The notes: generated by a model from the sequence alone, not told the origin. A stretch of 61,453 nt of DNA from Moraxella boevrei DSM 14165 (GCF_000379845.1 NZ_KB903776.1:1-61453), one strand, 5' to 3'. Positions 16,710-25,670 are shown, counted from the stretch's first letter. Made by a program: numbers and translations.

Positions 16710-18107
16710 ATGTACAAAAATCTTTCAATCCATACCTACGATCTAGAGCTTGCCAAAGCCATGGACGCTGAGACTACTCGCCAAGAATCACACATTGAGC
16801 TGATTGCTTCAGAGAATTACTGCTCGCCTGCGGTCATGGAAGCCCAAGGTTCTGACCTAACGAACAAATATGCCGAAGGCTATCCAAATAAACGCTACTA
16901 TGGTGGTTGTGAACACGTGGACGTGGTAGAACAGCTTGCCATTGACCGTGCCAAAGAGCTTTTTGGGGCAGATTATGCCAATGTACAGCCACATTCAGGC
17001 TCTAATGCGAACAGTGCGGTGTATTTGGCGTTATTAGAAGCAGGCGATACCGTGCTTGGTATGAGTCTTGCTCATGGTGGTCACTTAACCCATGGTGCGA
17101 GTGTGTCATTCTCGGGCAAAACCTACAATGCCGTGCATTATGGCATTGATGACAATGGCTTGATTGACTATGATGAAGTTGAACGGCTTGCCAAAGAACA
17201 TAAGCCAAAAATGATTATTGCAGGTTTTTCGGCTTATTCGCAAGTCATTGATTGGCAAAAATTCCGTGACATTGCTGACAGCGTGGGTGCGTATTTGATG
17301 GTAGATATGGCACATGTGGCAGGTCTTGTGGCAGCAGGTGTGTATCCAAACCCTGTGCAAATTGCAGACGTAACCACCACCACCACGCACAAAACCTTGC
17401 GTGGCCCACGTTCAGGCTTGATTTTAGCCAAGAAAAATGAAGAAATTGAGAAAAAATTAAATTCAGCCGTATTCCCCGGCACCCAAGGCGGTCCACTCAT
17501 GCATGCCATCGCCGCCAAAGCTGTATGCTTTAAAGAAGCGATGAGCGATGACTACAAAGCTTACCAACACCAAGTTGTTAAAAACGCCAAAGCCATGGCG
17601 GAGGTTATCATCGCTCGTGGCTATGAGGTGGTATCAGGCGGTACGGAAAATCACCTAATGCTCATCAGCCTAATCAAGCAAGAAATCACAGGTAAAGAAG
17701 CTGACAAATGGCTTGGCGATGCACACATCACCGTCAATAAAAACTCAGTACCAAACGACCCAAAATCTCCGTTTGTTACGTCGGGCATCCGCATTGGTAC
17801 GCCTGCAGTGACCACGCGTGGCTTTAAAGAAGAGCAAGTGCGTGAATTAGCGGGCTGGATTTGTGATGTATTAGATAGCCGTGGCGATGAAAAAGTGATT
17901 GGCGAAGTGCGTGAAAAAGCCAGTGCCCTGTGCAAAGAATATCCTGTGTACGAACGTAATATCGGCATTGATACGAAAGCCCATGAATTGTTTGACAAAT
18001 TAAATCAGTTCATTGACGAAAAAGCAGGTGAACATGAAATCGTTGCCGTAGCCAAACAAAAAGCCACCGAATTGTACGAAAAAGTAAATAAAATTATCAC
18101 CAAATAA
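16710..18107 (+). CDS. glyA: Serine hydroxymethyltransferase with C-terminal extension
   Basis: PLP enzyme interconverting serine and glycine with tetrahydrofolate. The N-terminal core shows [11 protein letters not shown] and [15 protein letters not shown]. It also has the PLP lysine in [14 protein letters not shown] and the C-terminal [14 protein letters not shown]. The protein is 465 residues, whereas the family is usually ~415-420. The normal end corresponds to about residue 414 (CKEYPVY), after which 51 extra residues follow, predicted helical and rich in Lys and Glu (ending KVNKIITK). The frame is continuous with no sign of a readthrough error, and a terminator follows. Confidence 0.95.
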   Translation: MYKNLSIHTYDLELAKAMDAETTRQESHIELIASENYCSPAVMEAQGSDLTNKYAEGYPNKRYYGGCEHVDVVEQLAIDRAKELFGADYANVQPHSGSNANSAVYLALLEAGDTVLGMSLAHGGHLTHGASVSFSGKTYNAVHYGIDDNGLIDYDEVERLAKEHKPKMIIAGFSAYSQVIDWQKFRDIADSVGAYLMVDMAHVAGLVAAGVYPNPVQIADVTTTTTHKTLRGPRSGLILAKKNEEIEKKLNSAVFPGTQGGPLMHAIAAKAVCFKEAMSDDYKAYQHQVVKNAKAMAEVIIARGYEVVSGGTENHLMLISLIKQEITGKEADKWLGDAHITVNKNSVPNDPKSPFVTSGIRIGTPAVTTRGFKEEQVRELAGWICDVLDSRGDEKVIGEVREKASALCKEYPVYERNIGIDTKAHELFDKLNQFIDEKAGEHEIVAVAKQKATELYEKVNKIITK

Positions 18108-18159
18108 GTAGCTCAAATGAGATAACTCATTTGGACGTTTATTACCGTATGAAAAAATG

Positions 18160-18197
18160 CCTAAATTATTGATATCAAAAATAATTTAGGTTTTTTT
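18160..18197 (+). terminator. Intrinsic terminator after glyA
   Basis: Perfect 11-bp stem (18160-18170 / 18180-18190) followed by seven T residues. A second inverted repeat (about 18113-18133) lies closer to the glyA stop. Confidence 0.88.
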
Positions 18198-18227
18198 CGT
18201 AACATTGATTTAGCAAGGATTAGGATT

Positions 18228-19586
18228 ATGCTAGCAGGATTAGGATTAATCATCGTCATCGGTTTTATGACCCTTATTATGACACGAAAAGCTTCACCAT
18301 TTACTGCTTTGGTACTTATACCACTGGTTGTAGGTCTGTTTGCGGCGGTTATGGGTTATGGAGATTTTAGTGCAAATGATATTAGTAAGTTTGCTATTGC
18401 AGGCATCACCAGTAACCCTGATTTGGACATTAAAGGGGTTGCAGGTACAGCAATCATGCTATTGTTTGCTATTTTATATTTTGGACTAATGTTAAGTGCA
18501 GGACTGTTTAACCCATTAACCACAGCGATTATCAAGTTAGTAAAAGGCGACCCACTGAAGGTGCTTGTCGGTACAGCCATTTTAGCACTGGGTGTTTCTG
18601 TAGATGGTGATGGTTCAACCACCACATTGGTTGTTTGCTCAGCGATGATTCCTATCTATAAACGCCTTAATATGAAAATGATGGATTTGGCGGTGCTCAT
18701 TATTTTGTCTAATCAAATCATGAACTTATTACCATGGGGTGGTCCAACGGCACGTATCATTGCTGCCTTGCGGGTTGATGAAGGGGCATTGATGCGAGCG
18801 ATTATACCGGGTATGATAATGGCAAGTATTTGGGTGATTGGTGTGGCAATTTGGCGAGGGTTAGCTGAGCGTAAACGTCTAGGTATTCATACAATCGGAC
18901 AACACGAATTAAACGCTATCATCGCTGACTCCCAAGGCGATATCAGTTTGGTACGCCCAAAGATGGTTTGGTTTAATTTTTTGTTAACTGCTGTTTTAAT
19001 GACATTACTTATTTTTGGAGGGACATGGTTCATTCCAAAGGTCAGTTCAGCCCTGATTTTTGCTATTGGTATTGCAATCGCTTTTATCGTAAATTACCCC
19101 AACCAAAAAGATCAGCGTCAAATCATTGAGTTATATGGCTCATCTGCGGTACAGGTGATTTTTATGGTATTAGCGGCAGGAGTGTTTATGGGTATACTGG
19201 CAGGCACAGGAATGAGTAATGCGATGGGGGAAGCCTTGTCTACATGGATTCCTGAGCGTTTTGGTAACCATTGGCCACTCATTGTCGCCCTTGTCTCTGT
19301 ACCTGGAACGTTTTTCTTAAGTAACGATGCGTTTTATTTAGGGGTATTACCTGTTTTAAACGAGGTTGGTATCAAATATGGATTTACTGCGATGGATATG
19401 GCAATTGCCAGTACAGCAGGTCAAGCATTCCATTTGTTAAGTCCATTGGTTGGCTTTATTTATCTGTTACTGAATTTAACAGGGGTAGATATGGGTAAAT
19501 GGCAAATTCAGTCAGCAAAATGGGCGATTGGCATTTTTGCCTTTTTCTTGGTAGGTATGTTTGTGTTCGGTGGTGTACCGCTTTAA
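18228..19586 (+). CDS. CitMHS-family citrate:metal symporter
   Basis: 452-residue polytopic inner-membrane protein with about eleven to twelve hydrophobic segments. The region VDGDGSTTTLVVCSAMIPIYKRL and the later NLLPWGGPTAR match the CitMHS transporters, which take up citrate complexed with Mg or Ca. A conserved acidic/Asn site (LSNDAFYLGVLP) lies near residue 365. It is flanked by terminators on both sides, so it is transcribed alone. The substrate (citrate versus another carboxylate) is inferred from family. Confidence 0.85.
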   Translation: MLAGLGLIIVIGFMTLIMTRKASPFTALVLIPLVVGLFAAVMGYGDFSANDISKFAIAGITSNPDLDIKGVAGTAIMLLFAILYFGLMLSAGLFNPLTTAIIKLVKGDPLKVLVGTAILALGVSVDGDGSTTTLVVCSAMIPIYKRLNMKMMDLAVLIILSNQIMNLLPWGGPTARIIAALRVDEGALMRAIIPGMIMASIWVIGVAIWRGLAERKRLGIHTIGQHELNAIIADSQGDISLVRPKMVWFNFLLTAVLMTLLIFGGTWFIPKVSSALIFAIGIAIAFIVNYPNQKDQRQIIELYGSSAVQVIFMVLAAGVFMGILAGTGMSNAMGEALSTWIPERFGNHWPLIVALVSVPGTFFLSNDAFYLGVLPVLNEVGIKYGFTAMDMAIASTAGQAFHLLSPLVGFIYLLLNLTGVDMGKWQIQSAKWAIGIFAFFLVGMFVFGGVPL

Positions 19587-19619
19587 GTGCTTCCCTAAAA
19601 TTTGTTTAGAATTGATAAA

Positions 19620-19645
19620 AGCCAAACATATTTGTTTGGCTTTTT
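19620..19645 (+). terminator. Intrinsic terminator after the citrate transporter
   Basis: Perfect stem GCCAAAC/GTTTGGC (19621-19627 / 19634-19640) with T-tract 19640-19645. The A residues preceding the stem could let it act in both directions. Confidence 0.85.
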
Positions 19646-19695
19646 GATATTTGGTGCTTTTAAATATGGACTGGTTTTATCTGTCAAAAGTAGAA

Positions 19696-19765
19696 GAAAA
19701 ATTAACCGTGGTGGGCTTTATCTAACTCAACCAACGCATTAATCGCCTTATTCATACCGTGCATG
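19696..19765 (-). pseudogene. Duplicated 3' end of the roadblock gene (70-bp direct repeat, copy 1)
   Basis: 70 bp matching 24611-24680 at 67 positions in the same orientation. Read on the minus strand it encodes the last 20 residues and stop of the roadblock protein (MHGMNKAINALVELDKAHHG) with no amino acid change; all three differences are synonymous third-position changes. It is cut off abruptly at 19765, where the ricin-type lectin fragment begins. It lacks the terminator that follows the intact gene. Confidence 0.85.
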
Positions 19766-20067
19766 GCGATGATGGAAAAACCTTGATTGCCCACCGTTGT
19801 CATGGTAAAGCCAATCAGTTATTCGTTGGCAAAGATGACCAAACCATTCGGCAAAATGAAAAATGCCTTGATGTGGCAGGGGAGAGCCAAACGAACGGCA
19901 CGCCTGTGATTTTGCACCAATGTCATGGCAAACTTAACCAAAAATGGTACAGCGACGGCAAACAATTACGCAACCAATTAACAGGAAAATGCTTAACTGT
20001 TAATCAACATAACCGTGTCGTTATCGCAACTTGCCAAAATCAAGTTAATCAGCGGTTTGATTTTTAA
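19759..20067 (+). pseudogene. Truncated ricin-B-type lectin (QxW repeat) fragment
   Basis: 102-codon frame from a GTG at 19759. Homology begins abruptly at about codon 4, exactly where the duplicated roadblock fragment ends. Two and a half beta-trefoil repeats are visible: CHGKANQLF, CLDVAGES...LHQCHGKLNQKW, and CLTVNQHN...CQNQVNQRFDF. The Q-x-W/F signatures and paired cysteines are typical of RICIN carbohydrate-binding domains. There is no signal peptide, no ribosome site and the first repeat is incomplete. I read it as the C-terminal remnant of a larger secreted lectin-domain protein whose 5' part was lost in a rearrangement. Expression is doubtful. Confidence 0.7.
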
Positions 20068-20070
20068 GGT

Positions 20071-20367
20071 TTAATTATCTAACCAACACAGCAACATTGC
20101 CACTAGCAAAATAGCAAGTGTGAGCAGTCCAAACCAAACGACCACCGCATGACCGACAGCGATTGCGGTAAAATTTAGCCCAAAACTCAACATTAACAAA
20201 CTAATTCCTAACGTGTTAAAAGGTTTATTAGCCAAGTTTAACATTGGAAAATGGCGTAAAAGTAACGGTTTTAAGGTTTTTTGATGCCGTGGTTTGGTAA
20301 GCATGATTGCCGTTACACCAAGCAATATGAGCAAAAAAATCAAACTTTGCATTATCCCTAAATTCAT
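20071..20367 (-). CDS. DUF3325 family membrane protein (siderophore-uptake operon)
   Basis: 98-residue protein with three hydrophobic segments and a basic stretch (KPRHQKTLK) between the first and second. The pattern and the C-terminal VWFGLLTLAILLVAM match DUF3325, a small inner-membrane protein that accompanies PepSY and TonB-receptor genes in iron-uptake operons. Four bases separate its start from the stop of the upstream PepSY gene, so they are cotranscribed. Role unknown; perhaps a subunit of the siderophore reductase. Confidence 0.7.
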   Translation of the reverse strand: MNLGIMQSLIFLLILLGVTAIMLTKPRHQKTLKPLLLRHFPMLNLANKPFNTLGISLLMLSFGLNFTAIAVGHAVVVWFGLLTLAILLVAMLLCWLDN

Positions 20368-20371
20368 GAGG

Positions 20372-22174
20372 TTATCCTTTTGTTTTACTACAATTTTTTG
20401 TAAGTGATTTTTGATAAATTTGTAATGCCAAAAAATAGCTAATTGCTAATCCGATAAAAAATAGGTCAAATCCAATAAATAACCAATCGTTATGCTTGAT
20501 GCTTTGCAACAAGCCTTTGTTGGTGGTAAATGCGTTTAACATAGGCGTGCAGAACGCAACGATAGCGGTGCTTGCCAATAGCCCACGCCATGCCACAGTT
20601 GGGCGAACGCAAAACGCAAACAGCGTGGCGATGAGCCATACGATAAAAAATCCGTGAATTTCCCAGTTAGCACGGTTTGCCAAATCGGTGGCTAATAAGC
20701 GATTAAACCAAAAAAAACTTAACATCGCCAACGGTAATCCTGCAATCAAGCTAATATTGCTCCGCTGTAGCACAAAAAAACCAAAATGCTGACGGTTTGC
20801 CAAATTTTGCCGTTTCACCGTCCACAGTATCAACCCTGTTGCTACCATTGCCGTGCCTAACATCCCTGATAAAAAATATAACCAACGTAATAATGGATTG
20901 GCAAATTTGCCTTTGTGTAAACCGACTAACAAGCGATTGGCAGTCGCCCCAGACACATTTGGCGTATGTTTTTCCAACAACTTGCCTGTAGTGCCGTCAT
21001 AAATGTGAAATTCGGATAACAAGGCGATTTGGTGCATGGGTTTGGCATCAATGATAATTTGACTTTTGTCGGTATTTGGTAAATTTACACTGACTGATGT
21101 GATACGATAGTGCGGATTTTGCCAAGTTTTTTCACTTTGGCTTATCAATTTGCCAATATCTACCATGGGGGCGGGTTTGGCAGTTGTTGCGACTTCAGGT
21201 TTGACAGGACGAAAGGAATAAATTTGCTGATAAACGGTATGACTGTCAATATTGGCAAAGCGTTCACCATACGGCATATACATCGCAATCAGCGTGACCA
21301 CGCCTGTAAAGGTAATCATCAAATGAAATGGCAACGGCAGCACCGAAACTAAATTATGGGCATCTAGCCACGAGCGTTGTCCTTTTTTTAGGCGTAAGGT
21401 AAAAAGGTCGCTAAAGATTTTTTTATGCACAATGATGCCTGTTATCAGACCGATTAACATCATCATGGAAAAAAAACCCACCAGCCAACGTGCCGTGCGT
21501 GGCGACAGATAATGCAAGTCAAAGTGCATCCTATAAAAAAACTCACCGCCTTTACTGTCTTTTATTTCGGTAATTTCTTGTTGCTGTTGATCAAAAAATT
21601 TCGGTTTGCCAAAACGGTCATCGGCATTTTTAACGTATTGTTGCGTGAGTGGATAACGCTCGGTCGCAGGATAAATGTACCAACTTTGAGCATTTGGGTA
21701 ATGGCGTTGCAAACTGCCGATAGCGTGGCTGATAGCTTGATTATCATTGCTGAGTGATTGATAGGAGAGTTCGGGTTTTGTCCAAACGCTGATTTCATCT
21801 TTAAAAAAACTCACCGTTCCCATTAAAAACACCACAAACAACAACCAACCTGCCAACACGCCAAACCACGTATGCACGCTTGCCATATGTTGGCGATAGC
21901 CTTTTTTGTTGGATTTTTCGTTTGATTTGTGGCTAGATTTGTGATGAGTTTTGGAATTTTTTTGCAAAATTTGATAAGAAAAAACCGCCAAAATCACGGC
22001 AGTAAAGGCGACGATACTAGCAATTTGTCCCCAAAAAATCGCAGATAATGGCTGAATTGGTAAATAAATAAAACCAATATCCACCAATACCGCCATGCCA
22101 TAACCCCCAAAAACTGCCAATAAAATTTGACACAATAAACGAAGATAAAATGATGTTGGGCGTGATTTTTTCAT
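20372..22174 (-). CDS. DUF3649-PepSY_TM fusion protein, putative siderophore-iron reductase
   Basis: 600 residues. The first ~70 residues carry two membrane segments with FGGYGMAVLV and resemble DUF3649, normally a separate small protein in such operons. A hydrophilic Lys/Ser/His/Asn linker (about 77-97) leads into a PepSY-associated membrane domain. That domain has VHTWFGVLAGWLLFVVFLMGT, HFDLHYL, a long periplasmic part, VGLHKGKF and further membrane segments to the end. PepSY_TM proteins are implicated in reducing or processing siderophore-bound iron in the periplasm. The ATG at 22174 is preferred over a TTG seven codons upstream; neither has a strong ribosome site. It sits between the TonB receptor and the DUF3325 gene. 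Confidence 0.78.
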   Translation of the reverse strand: MKKSRPTSFYLRLLCQILLAVFGGYGMAVLVDIGFIYLPIQPLSAIFWGQIASIVAFTAVILAVFSYQILQKNSKTHHKSSHKSNEKSNKKGYRQHMASVHTWFGVLAGWLLFVVFLMGTVSFFKDEISVWTKPELSYQSLSNDNQAISHAIGSLQRHYPNAQSWYIYPATERYPLTQQYVKNADDRFGKPKFFDQQQQEITEIKDSKGGEFFYRMHFDLHYLSPRTARWLVGFFSMMMLIGLITGIIVHKKIFSDLFTLRLKKGQRSWLDAHNLVSVLPLPFHLMITFTGVVTLIAMYMPYGERFANIDSHTVYQQIYSFRPVKPEVATTAKPAPMVDIGKLISQSEKTWQNPHYRITSVSVNLPNTDKSQIIIDAKPMHQIALLSEFHIYDGTTGKLLEKHTPNVSGATANRLLVGLHKGKFANPLLRWLYFLSGMLGTAMVATGLILWTVKRQNLANRQHFGFFVLQRSNISLIAGLPLAMLSFFWFNRLLATDLANRANWEIHGFFIVWLIATLFAFCVRPTVAWRGLLASTAIVAFCTPMLNAFTTNKGLLQSIKHNDWLFIGFDLFFIGLAISYFLALQIYQKSLTKNCSKTKG

Positions 22175-22212
22175 AATAATAAGCAGTTTTATCAAAAATT
22201 TAAATCATGGTT

Positions 22213-22250
22213 AAAAAACAAACTTCCGATAACACAATGATATCGGAAGT
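22213..22250 (-). terminator. Terminator or attenuator between receptor and PepSY genes
   Basis: Hairpin with a 9-10 bp perfect stem (22222-22231 / 22241-22250) followed on the minus strand by a T-rich run. It lies right after the receptor stop and before the PepSY gene, so it probably lowers transcription into the downstream pair, as is common after abundant outer-membrane receptors. Confidence 0.7.
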
Positions 22251-22277
22251 CGGTTTATAGTGGCTTTATGACACGCT

Positions 22278-24455
22278 TTAGAAACGGTAAGTCAAACTTC
22301 CCGAAACAGTGCGTGGCTCACCGAAGTTTAGCTGATTTGAACCCCAGTTATTGGTGATGTATTGTTTATCAAAAAGATTGTGTAAATTTAGCTGAGCTTC
22401 AAGGTTGTTGTTAACTTGATAACGAGCCATTAAATCCACCACGGCAAAACCATCTTGGCTATATTTTTCCTGTTTTTTGGTCACGCTATGGGTTAAAACC
22501 GCATAACGCTCGCTGGTATAATTCACCCCTGCACCTACGGTTAAGCCATTGACATAATCACCCATATCATAGGTGGCAAAGGCTTTTACCATGTGGCTTG
22601 GGATAGTCGTATCTAGCGGTTTGCCTGTTGCGGTTTTGGCATCGGTATAGCTATAGCCCAATGTTCCCATTAGGTTTTTGCTAAATTTACCCGATAATTC
22701 CATTTCAAAACCTTGGCTGGTTGCACCGTCAGTCGTGGTGTAGGCGATTTCTTTGGTTGAATTTTCAGTGCCTTTGACAAACGTACCGTTGAGACGTTGT
22801 GATGCGTTTTCTTTTTGGGTGTAAAATAAGCCAAATTGGGTTTGTAATTTATCATCTAACACGCTACTTTTAAAGCCTAATTCATAAGTGTCGCCCATTT
22901 CGGCATCGAGATGATTGCCGTTGACATCACGTACGGATTGCGGTCTAAAAATACTGGTGTAGCTGGCATAAGCCGATGTTTGTGGGCTAAACGCATAAGT
23001 CACTCCTGCATACGGTGTCCAAGCGTCTTCGGCTTTTTGATTCACTGTACCCCACTGCGTGCCTGTGCGTTCGTATTCAGAAAGGCGTGAACCCAGTACG
23101 ACTGATAGTTTGTCGGTTGGTTTTAGCTGAGTGGCAAGATATGCACTGTTTTCTTTCATGGTGGTGTTCACGCTTTGGGTGGCACTATCCCAGTTGTATT
23201 CAGGATATGAGCCGTCCCACGCAAAAAAATTGTCATGTGGTGGAAATTGTGCTTTTGTCCAATCCAAAAATGTATCCGCTTCTTGGGTAAATTTGGTATG
23301 ACTTGCTCCAAACATGGCTTGATGCGTTTTGCCAAACAAATTAAAATAACCTTTTACATCACCTTGAATGTTAAATTGTTTGTAATCATTTTCCGAGCGA
23401 TAAGGATTAATGCCTAAGCCCAAACCTGTGTTTTTATCTAACGTATCACCGTATAACCAAAATAATTTGGCTTCACCGTTCACTACACGATAATTGGTTT
23501 TTAGCTCAGCTTGCCAATTTGGGGTGAATTGATGACTGACATTACTAAACACTTCATAAGTTTTATTATTCCAAACGCTCCAGTCAGTAGAAGTGGTTTT
23601 ATTCACGTCCCAATCCGTGCGTGAGCCGTCTGAATAATACGCAGGCAAACCACCCCACATCGTGCCATGTTGACGCAGTTCACTTACGGTCATACCGATG
23701 CCTGCTTTGGTTTTTTCTCCGATATCCGCATCAATCACGCCATACAGACGGCTTTCGCCTTTTTCTTCGCCGTTCACATAGGTGTCACCGTCCGAATGTG
23801 CGACAATCACCCGCCCACGTACCGAACCATCTTCATTCAAGCCACGAGCATGGTCAAATACCACGCCATAATGCCCAAATTCATCCACACTTAACGTAAT
23901 TTCGCTCGCGGGTGTGACGTTTTCTGCACGTTTACGCACTACATTCACACGAGCAGACGGCTCACCAGAACCCGATACCAAGCCTGTCGCACCGTGCGTG
24001 ACTTCCACCGTATCATAGATAACGGAACTCACGTGATTTTCACCAATTACCAACTGACCATTGAAATCTAACGGCATACCGTCCACATGAATTTTGCTAA
24101 TGCCAAACCCACGCGAATAAAAACTCGTCCGTCCACCGTCAATATTTCGCACATGAACGCCATTGGTATCTTTCATCACATCCACCAAACTTTGATTGTC
24201 TTGGTCTTTGATACGCTGAGCGGTAACCGTTGTCACGAGCTGGGGCGTTTCTTCTAAACTTAAATCCAATCCCGTTGATGCCGATGACTCACGGATGGTG
24301 TAGGGGGTAGGATTGCTAGATGATGCGTTAATGACAATCTCGTCCAAAGTCGCCGTTGGTACGACTTCTTCAGCAAGTGCAGGCAATGACAAAGCAACCG
24401 AACCGAATAACACCGTTTTTAATGCAAGATGAATACGCGTTTGAGAAAATTTCAT
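22278..24455 (-). CDS. TonB-dependent ferric-siderophore receptor (FhuE-like)
   Basis: 725-residue outer-membrane receptor. A signal peptide ends near ALA (about residue 28). A TonB-box-like segment (TLDEIVIN) follows, then the plug domain (QRIKDQDNQSLVDVMKDTNG, RGFGISKIHVDGM) and a ~22-strand barrel ending in VSGSLTYRF with the terminal Phe. MWGGLPAYYSDGS and STDWSVWNN resemble the FhuE ferric-coprogen/rhodotorulate receptor class; the exact ligand is not certain. The ATG at 24455 has an AAGGG site five bases upstream, so the open frame further upstream is not coding. A Fur-box-like sequence lies at 24491-24509. Confidence 0.88.
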   Translation of the reverse strand: MKFSQTRIHLALKTVLFGSVALSLPALAEEVVPTATLDEIVINASSSNPTPYTIRESSASTGLDLSLEETPQLVTTVTAQRIKDQDNQSLVDVMKDTNGVHVRNIDGGRTSFYSRGFGISKIHVDGMPLDFNGQLVIGENHVSSVIYDTVEVTHGATGLVSGSGEPSARVNVVRKRAENVTPASEITLSVDEFGHYGVVFDHARGLNEDGSVRGRVIVAHSDGDTYVNGEEKGESRLYGVIDADIGEKTKAGIGMTVSELRQHGTMWGGLPAYYSDGSRTDWDVNKTTSTDWSVWNNKTYEVFSNVSHQFTPNWQAELKTNYRVVNGEAKLFWLYGDTLDKNTGLGLGINPYRSENDYKQFNIQGDVKGYFNLFGKTHQAMFGASHTKFTQEADTFLDWTKAQFPPHDNFFAWDGSYPEYNWDSATQSVNTTMKENSAYLATQLKPTDKLSVVLGSRLSEYERTGTQWGTVNQKAEDAWTPYAGVTYAFSPQTSAYASYTSIFRPQSVRDVNGNHLDAEMGDTYELGFKSSVLDDKLQTQFGLFYTQKENASQRLNGTFVKGTENSTKEIAYTTTDGATSQGFEMELSGKFSKNLMGTLGYSYTDAKTATGKPLDTTIPSHMVKAFATYDMGDYVNGLTVGAGVNYTSERYAVLTHSVTKKQEKYSQDGFAVVDLMARYQVNNNLEAQLNLHNLFDKQYITNNWGSNQLNFGEPRTVSGSLTYRF

Positions 24456-24490
24456 AAAAACCCTTAAAAAATATAAATAATACAAAGACG

Positions 24491-24509
24491 AATAATAATA
24501 ATTATCATT
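24491..24509 (-). promoter_or_regulatory. Fur box upstream of the siderophore receptor
   Basis: The 19-bp sequence AATAATAATAATTATCATT matches the GATAATGATAATCATTATC consensus at 14 positions. It lies 36-54 bases upstream of the receptor ATG, within the expected promoter zone. Iron repression is inferred. Confidence 0.7.
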
Positions 24510-24562
24510 TCTAATAAAGTCAAGCAATGTTTTTACAAATATTTAACAAACCCGTAAAAAAC

Positions 24563-24590
24563 AAAAAAACCACTAACAAATCGTTAGTGG
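24563..24590 (-). terminator. Intrinsic terminator after the roadblock gene
   Basis: 8-bp perfect stem (24570-24577 / 24583-24590), followed on the minus strand by seven T residues (24563-24569). It lies 27 bases past the roadblock stop. Confidence 0.85.
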
Positions 24591-24610
24591 CTCTATTTGA
24601 GATAAAAAGC

Positions 24611-24680
24611 GAAAAATTAACCGTGATGAGCTTTATCCAACTCAACCAACGCATTAATCGCCTTATTCATACCGTGCATG
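24611..24680. repeat. 70-bp direct repeat, copy 2
   Basis: Partner of 19696-19765 (67 of 70 identical, same orientation). Here it is the intact 3' end of the roadblock gene. The two copies bracket a segment of about 4.85 kb carrying the lectin fragment and the siderophore islet. Confidence 0.88.
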
Positions 24681-25051
24681 ATTTGACCGAGCAACACTTG
24701 TTGCTTGGTAACCACAATCACAATCATCGGCTGATGCTCATTTGGCACAGCACTAATCATAATTTTACCATTTTCGGCATCCAAAATCACCGAGCGACAG
24801 CCCGTTAACTGGGCTTCAGCCGTTAAGGCTTGTACCAAAGCCAAAATTGAACTTCCGACCGCAGACAACTTGCCACCATCATAGTTTTTTTGGAAAATGG
24901 AGCTAACTTCAAAGCCGTCTGTTGATGCCAATAACACGCCGTCCACACCGCTAGTGGTATGAACTAATTCGTGCAAAATTTCGTTAGACAAAGTAACGAA
25001 TTTTTCGCTTGGTTTGACACGGCTTTCCATTTGAAATAATTTATCGTTCAT
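24617..25051 (-). CDS. Roadblock/LC7-domain protein (MglB-like)
   Basis: 144-residue cytoplasmic protein with one roadblock/LC7 fold: SGVDGVLLASTDGFEVSS, a central GGKLSAVGSSILALVQAL helix and a strand MIVIVVTKQQVLL. Roadblock proteins dimerise and regulate small Ras-like GTPases; MglB activates MglA to set cell polarity in motile bacteria. The upstream gene is an MglA-like GTPase (78-bp gap), supporting such a pair. The ATG at 25051 has a GGATAG site; an alternative GTG lies four codons upstream. Its 3' end is duplicated about 4.9 kb away. A role in polarity, for example of type IV pili, is inference. Confidence 0.8.
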   Translation of the reverse strand: MNDKLFQMESRVKPSEKFVTLSNEILHELVHTTSGVDGVLLASTDGFEVSSIFQKNYDGGKLSAVGSSILALVQALTAEAQLTGCRSVILDAENGKIMISAVPNEHQPMIVIVVTKQQVLLGQIMHGMNKAINALVELDKAHHG

Positions 25052-25141
25052 GTTGCTATCCACAAAGTTTGGGTTAATTGATAACTGTTAATATAAAGTA
25101 AAACTCACTGATGGATTAAAAAATACCAGTTAAAATTGGTT

Positions 25142-25670
25142 TTAATTGCTCAGCTCTAACGATGAAATAATCGTATCAACGAGCAACAATACATCTTCAC
25201 GTTTACGCATATCAACAGGAAAAACAGGCAGGTTTTTACCTTGTTTGTCCAACCATTCACGGTAAATGCCAAAGTCTAATTCAGGTTTTTTGTCCACTTG
25301 GCTGATACCAATCACAATACGACCATCGTAGATTTTGGCAAAAGTTTCCAGGTAGTTGGCTAGGTCGCCAATCGGGTCTTGAGCCGAATGGTCAATTAGG
25401 ATAATCACACCCAATGCACCTTGCGATAGGATGGGCCAAATAAAGTTAAAACGTTCCTGCCCCGGCGTACCGTATAGCCCAATACTCATGCCACCTTCTT
25501 AAGGTCAGCTCACCGTAGTCCATGCCCACAGTGGTTAATAGTTTGGCGTTCGTGCCAAGGTCGGTGTTTTTGACTTCGGTAGACACCACAGGGATATCAG
25601 ACAGGCTTGAGATAGCTTGGGTTTTACCTGCGCCCATTGGGCCACTAAAGACGATTTTTAAGCGTTGCAT
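25142..25670 (-). pseudogene. MglA-like small GTPase, interrupted by a +1 frameshift
   Basis: The N-terminal part (ATG at 25670, AAGG site upstream) has the P-loop FSGPMGAGKTQ (G10-K16) and TTVGMDYGELTL. It then runs out of frame into WHEYWAIRY and stops at 25446. The C-terminal part, in another frame, carries the G3 motif GLYGTPGQERF, later VIGISQVDKKPELD and a helical C-terminus, ending at 25142. Removing one base at about 25499-25500 (TTAAG read as TTAG on the minus strand) joins them into a ~175-residue protein. The family binds GTP and partners with roadblock proteins. The frameshift is not in a long homopolymer, so a real mutation is plausible, though a sequencing error remains possible. 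Confidence 0.82.

Noticed and set aside
24527-24808. Plus-strand frame antisense to the roadblock gene
   Set aside because: It is the complement of a conserved gene and crosses its terminator hairpin; no ribosome site or family.
25490-25510. Programmed frameshift in the GTPase gene
   Set aside because: The site (TTAAGAAGG on the minus strand) is not a classic slippery heptamer and no downstream stimulatory structure was seen; mutation or sequencing error is simpler.
25446-25670. A separate 74-residue protein
   Set aside because: Its N-terminal part is the P-loop half of the GTPase; the C-terminal residues after TLRR are out-of-frame noise.
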